From: Linum tenue
Lineage: Eukaryota > Streptophyta > Magnoliopsida > Malpighiales > Linaceae
Reading direction: 5' to 3'
Assembly: GCA_946122785.1 (NCBI GenBank)
Contig: CAMGYJ010000011.1
Location: 4,154,001-4,218,000, forward strand
Length of the DNA stretch: 64,000 bases
The position numbers were made by a program, and so were the translations under genes. The notes under the pieces were generated by a model. The model was not told the origin of the DNA and did not search any database. It saw nothing but the letters and a program-made list of their open reading frames with translations. The number at the start of each line of letters is the position of its first letter. The stretch's first letter is position 1. Below are positions 59,922-64,000 of this stretch, one piece after another.

Positions 59922-61560
59922 CTTGGAAGAAACTGTGGAAACTTAAAGTACCAGGCAAGTTGAAATTTTTTGTGTGGAAAGCTGCACATAATATTTTACC
60001 AGTTGGGGATAGAGTTAGAAAGAAGATGAGGAATGTTGGGGATGAATGTCCAAATTGTGGTATGAAGGAAACACTGAAATATTGCTTGGTTGAGTGTAGC
60101 TGGGTGGCTCGGGTATGGAGTAAGACCCCATTAGCAGATCTTTTCTACAAAGCTGGTGACCTCACTTGTAGGAGTTGGCTGAATAGAGTTCTAAGGTAAG
60201 CTGTAGAAAATGACTTGGAGAGGTTTTCTCCCCTTTTATGGTTCTTTTGAAAGGAGAGGAACAATTTTCTCTTCAATAACAACATTCTGCAGGAGTGGGA
60301 GGTTTTCTCAAAGGCTGATAATTACACCCACGACTTCCAGGGCCGGCCCACAATATTCGGAGGCCCTGTTTGAAAATAAAAAATGTGGCCTCAAATTTCC
60401 CCCGAAAAATGTTCTCCTTTTTTTTACGCTTACAATTACCTAATTCAAATTTTTTAGTTTACCTGATTAAAATTTTATAAATAAAAATATACCCATATGT
60501 CCAAACCAATACTGCTGCGAGCGGCTCTCTTTGCTTGGTTGGCTGAGTATTTAACTAAAAAACGTAATGGAGGGGTATTAGGGAATTGAGAAGTTGATCG
60601 GTAGGGAAAGATATTAGGGATGAGCATTGATTATTGATTGGTGGAGAGACGTTGGATTTTATGTTGGAAAGTTGAGAAATGTGGGAAACGTATTATCATT
60701 TTTATTTTTGACAATGAGGGAAAATGTTATCATTAATGAGTGTTTTTTTATTTATGAATAGTTCTGCTAGTTGGCGGTAATGGGCTTTAGGATATATTTT
60801 TCAGCTTTTGAGGATTGACAATAATGGGCTTGGGGAAGAATCAGCCCAAACAAAAACATTAACATAGGCCTAATGGGCAAGCAGGGAAGGAGGCAGCGAA
60901 TAGGCCTAAACTATGAGGCCCTAGATTTTAGAGGCTCTGTGCTGTGGGTCTGATTAGCACAGGGCCTGGGCCGGGCCTGACGACTTCTTGGAGGTGCAGG
61001 GGAAGAGCAGGGTGGTGAGCAGAAGCATTGATAGAAGATATTGCAGGTGGGAGAAGCCTCCAATGGGAGTATACAAGTTAAATATTGATGTTGGGTTGAA
61101 TAGTAGAGGGGAGGCTGCTATGGGCTGTGTAGTGAGAGATTGGGATGGACGAGTGATGTTTTAGGCAAACAAGTGTGAGAAGATCAAATAACCGACTATA
61201 GTGGCATAGGGAAAGGCTATTCTCTTTGGTTTGCAAAAGATGCTGCAGAAGGGATTAGGCCCTGTGATCGTGGAGATAGATTGTAAAAAGTTGGTGGAGC
61301 TGCTAAAGGGAGAAGTGGAATGCAGGACTGAAATAAGCAGTGTGTGTAGGGCCATTAAAGAAATGGGGATGATTAAATGTGTTTGGTTGGAAATTTGTGT
61401 TTAAGGAAGCAAACGTTGTTGCTCATTTAATGACTCACATAACCCCACCTGAGAGTGGAGAGTATGTATGGAATGATTGTGACTCTGCTGTTGTAGCTTA
61501 TGTAGTGGCCTGTGAGACCCGTGGTTAATTTTATGAAATTCAGCAGGTTGTTTCTAAAAA
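59922..61560 (+). mobile_element. Strongly 5'-truncated LINE with target-site duplication
   Basis: AAATCACAGTTATTTG flanks the copy (59906-59921 and 61561-61576). A short A run precedes the right duplicate. The left part encodes the zf-RVT segment (KFFVWKAAHNILPVGDRVRK, then CPNCGMKETLKYCLVEC). The right part (about 61070-61500) encodes a decayed RNase H (KLNIDVGLNSRGEAAMG). Stops and frameshifts occur throughout. A hAT MITE splits it. Confidence 0.92.
60338..60979. mobile_element. hAT MITE, 642 bp, nested in the LINE
   Basis: The element begins CAGGGCCGGCCCAC and ends with GGCCGGGCCTG. A perfect 8-bp duplication ACGACTTC flanks it (60330-60337 and 60980-60987). CAGGG ends with an 8-bp duplication are diagnostic of hAT. 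No transposase is present. Confidence 0.93.
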
Positions 61561-61576
61561 AAATCACAGTTATTTG

Positions 61577-62641
61577 GATGCATTAGTGGTGCTGAACTTC
61601 AGTATTTGTAAACCATAGTTCAATTTTCAATTTTTCGTGTTATAACTTCATGGTTTATTTGTTATTTGCTCTGCAGGTAAGTGTAGATGGGTTGTTCCAT
61701 TCTAATACTGTATAGGTTGTCACAAAATCTCAGAGGAAATTGCAATGCCTACCGATTCTGTGAATGGCAAGCTTCTCATTGAGGATTAACATGATGGTCT
61801 TCCATGTAGCTTTCGCTTACCATTCTCATTCTTTAGGTTTTGTAGATAGCTTTTCAAATCTTTTTTTATTACTCAAACATGCAAGCCAGGTTCTTGCAGT
61901 ATTTTGATTAATGAATTACCGAATAGTGCTGTGGGATTTTGTTTTGTAATCCCTGTGATTAATGAAATACCAGTCATAGAAGCTTCAAACGTTTGTCTTT
62001 CTTGGTTGAACAAGACAATTTTCCTTGGTTGGATGTAAAGGGGACTATAGTGAAGTCGTTTTTTACTAGCTACGTATTGAAATTTATAAACTTCTTCCGA
62101 TTCTTTTTCAGTGTGACTCCAGGACTTCAGTCTGTATCTGTAGTTTATATGGACATTATAGTGAGGGGAATAAAAAAAAACTAAATTCTCACATTCTATT
62201 TCTATAATTGAACTCTATTATTTTGCTTATTAAATAATTATCAGGAAATTGAACACTTCTATTTTGTTTGTCTTTTGCCAGTAGTACTGAAATGTTAAGT
62301 TTTTCGTATGCTGCCATTGCTTTTTAAGTAACCTTGGTATATTATAAAAAAGTATATTAAGATTATATTTATACTAAAAATCTGTGGGTTTTAAAAATTC
62401 ATTGTTTGAAAATAAAATAGAAGAATGTTTAGGTTTTAAAAATTTGCTGGTTGGAAAATCTTGGATTACACATAAAGTGAACTACGGATACTAAATGTTA
62501 CCCAGCATACACCATTTTTTATGTATTAAAAATTCATCATGCATTCATAATACTTGCATTGTGTATTCACATCAACTAAAAAATTGTTATATTAAGTAGC
62601 ATATACATGTACTCAGAATATAATGGTATTTGACGCCTTCT
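61577..62641. other. AT-rich DNA leading to a probable Helitron end
   Basis: No coding sequence is supported. The AT-rich stretch may be the interior of the Helitron whose 3' end follows. Its 5' end was not located. Confidence 0.4.
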
Positions 62642-62667
62642 TGCGCGGAGCGCGGGCGGATAACTAG
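62642..62667 (+). mobile_element. Probable Helitron 3' terminus
   Basis: TGCGCGGAGCGCGGGC can form a short GC-rich hairpin and is followed by GGATAACTAG then T. Plant Helitrons end with a GC-rich hairpin about 10 bp before CTRR and insert between A and T. The match is to the end only. Confidence 0.55.
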
Positions 62668-62775
62668 TGTCGATATATAACTATTGTACAGATCAACTCA
62701 ACTCGAGCAATGTCAGAGTTAACAACATGAGAAGAGGAGAATGATACTTATATTTTAAACATATTATTCTACACT

Positions 62776-63555
62776 TCAATTGGATTCCGACAAAGAAGCC
62801 AACAAATTATCCAAGAAATCACTCCCAATCAGCTCCTCAAGACCTTCAATCTCAAACCCGCCATCGCCATCCCCAAACTCCCCTTCCACCTCGTTAGCCA
62901 CTCTCTTCAGCGCAGGCGGCCCGATCCCCGTCGATTCCCATTCCCTCGCAACCCTCTTCCTCCCCCGCCGCCGCCGCAAATCTCCCCCTTCAGAATCACT
63001 ACCGTTCGTCCGGCAGCAATCACCTAAAGAAACCTCTTTTCCGGGGAAATTAAGACGCGCCTTGGCTCCCCTGATCCTCAGAGCCGCCCTGTCGTAAGCC
63101 CGAGCCGCTTCCTCCGCCGTCTCGAACGTTCCCAGCCATACCCTAGCGCCGCCGTTCTCCGCCGTCGAGTCCCTTATCTCCGCCGCGTACTTCCCCCATG
63201 GCCGCCTCCTCACTCCCCTGTAACGCCTGCACGACGTCGTTTTAGTCGATTTGCCGGCTTGGTGATCGTCGAAGGTTCCAGAGGTAATGTTGCTCGAAGA
63301 GGGCAATTGGGTATTTTCGGATGGAGGAATGAGGAATTGGGTTCGAAGGATTTCGTCCCAGGCCTCTTCCCCCATTGATATCCATCTCCCCAAGCTCGGC
63401 AGCCTTTCCAGCCCATTGTTATTGTTTCCCATTGTTGGTCCTCTGTTTACCATGTTTTCATCTGCGGCGGTAGAGGAGAACTGCGATTCGTAGTCTCCAG
63501 ATTGTTTCGTTCCTCCATTGATGAAGCTTGCCCACACATTCTCCAGCATTTCCAT
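62776..63555 (-). CDS. AP2/ERF transcription factor, 259 aa
   Basis: The intronless minus-strand ORF starts [20 protein letters not shown]; a second Met at residue 3 is an alternative start. One AP2 domain spans about residues 112-171, with [18 protein letters not shown], then a two-residue-longer loop ([11 protein letters not shown]), and [20 protein letters not shown]. Ala and Asp at positions 14 and 19 indicate the ERF branch. A basic RRRRGRKR stretch after the domain is a likely nuclear localisation signal. The end [18 protein letters not shown] is acidic and hydrophobic, like an activation motif. It is not a copy of the first ERF gene, since the sequences outside AP2 differ. Confidence 0.93.
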   Translation of the reverse strand: MEMLENVWASFINGGTKQSGDYESQFSSTAADENMVNRGPTMGNNNNGLERLPSLGRWISMGEEAWDEILRTQFLIPPSENTQLPSSSNITSGTFDDHQAGKSTKTTSCRRYRGVRRRPWGKYAAEIRDSTAENGGARVWLGTFETAEEAARAYDRAALRIRGAKARLNFPGKEVSLGDCCRTNGSDSEGGDLRRRRGRKRVAREWESTGIGPPALKRVANEVEGEFGDGDGGFEIEGLEELIGSDFLDNLLASLSESN

Positions 63556-63626
63556 GATGTAGTTTGATTATTATTGATCCAATCAAGGTTTAAGAGAGAA
63601 TTATGAGATTACATGGGCTGTAGGTG

Positions 63627-63634
63627 TATATATA
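63627..63634 (-). promoter_or_regulatory. TATA box of the second ERF gene
   Basis: TATATATA lies about 72 bp upstream of the ATG on the minus strand, leaving a short leader of about 40-45 bp. Confidence 0.6.
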
Positions 63635-63635
63635 T

Positions 63636-64000
63636 GAAAGGTTTGGCGTTTAGTTGTGGGATTATTATAATTATTGACAGCTAATCCATGGATTGCTTGT
63701 CCATGGATATATACTCCATTCATTGGAAATGCCCACTCGGAAACTTGGGGTTTAGTGATAATCCTGCTGATAATCATGCTGAAAGTTAGTTACCCGCCAG
63801 AGTTTTTGAGTGTTTTAGAAGGGTTGACTTGTGTGTTATAAGCTTTGTACGTTTGACTTTTTGGATGTTCTTGATCATCATGATTTAAGGGAGGGTAGAT
63901 GCTCTGAATTGCTTTGTCCTGACATACTTAACATGGAAAGTGAAACAAACTAGGTTTAACACATGAAGGATTCAGAAATCGAATAGAAGGTTATACCGGA
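63636..64000. promoter_or_regulatory. Upstream region of the second ERF gene
   Basis: This is the distal promoter up to the window edge. It contains AGTCAA and GTCAAA (W-box-like cores on the minus strand, TTGACT near 63823 and TTTGACTT near 63850), which would fit stress regulation. No other gene is seen. Confidence 0.4.

Overview
This window is nuclear DNA of a flowering plant, most likely a eudicot. Genes have many short introns with GT-AG borders. The recognisable products are plant families: a UGT79/91-type glycosyltransferase, AP2/ERF factors, a ROP GTPase with a CaaX box, RABA1, and a GRF zinc-finger protein. Repeats include an Athila-like LTR element, L1-type LINEs, hAT and Mutator-like elements and CCCTAAA telomere-like repeats. 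The species cannot be named from sequence alone.

The left part (about 0.4-24 kb) is gene-rich. In order: transcription elongation factor 1 (-), a 628-aa plastid-type membrane protein of unknown function (+), a two-exon glycosyltransferase (+), a possible 40-aa one-helix microprotein (-), a PDAP1-type acidic/basic phosphoprotein (+), a 123-aa single-pass membrane protein (+), RABA1 (-) and a type-I ROP GTPase (-). Three of these genes have duplicated upstream DNA, and two of those duplicated regions were later split by DNA transposons.

The middle part (24.6-46.5 kb) begins with a 5'-truncated LINE with 16-bp target-site duplications. An AP2/ERF gene and a tRNA-Gly(UCC) follow. The ERF 3' end plus its downstream flank appears three times in tandem order. 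The middle unit now holds a LINE fragment split by a young 7.5-kb Athila-like element that carries only gag and protease. The first unit holds a fragment that reads as exon 1 of the autophagy gene ATG7.

The right part (46.5-62.7 kb) is a stack of transposable elements. It holds a TIR element carrying a two-exon GRF zinc-finger gene, with another TIR element inside its intron. It also holds a 6.4-kb Mutator-like element with 9-bp target-site duplications, minisatellites, interstitial telomere-like arrays and a captured barwin/expansin-fold fragment. A truncated LINE split by a hAT MITE and a probable Helitron 3' end follow. A second AP2/ERF gene (-) closes the window.

The genes do not form a pathway; they are independent housekeeping, signalling and regulatory loci. 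The main novelty lies in the large composite Mutator-like element, the triplicated ERF 3' region, and the duplicated and transposon-split promoters. All exon borders were placed by reading splice sites and frames by eye.
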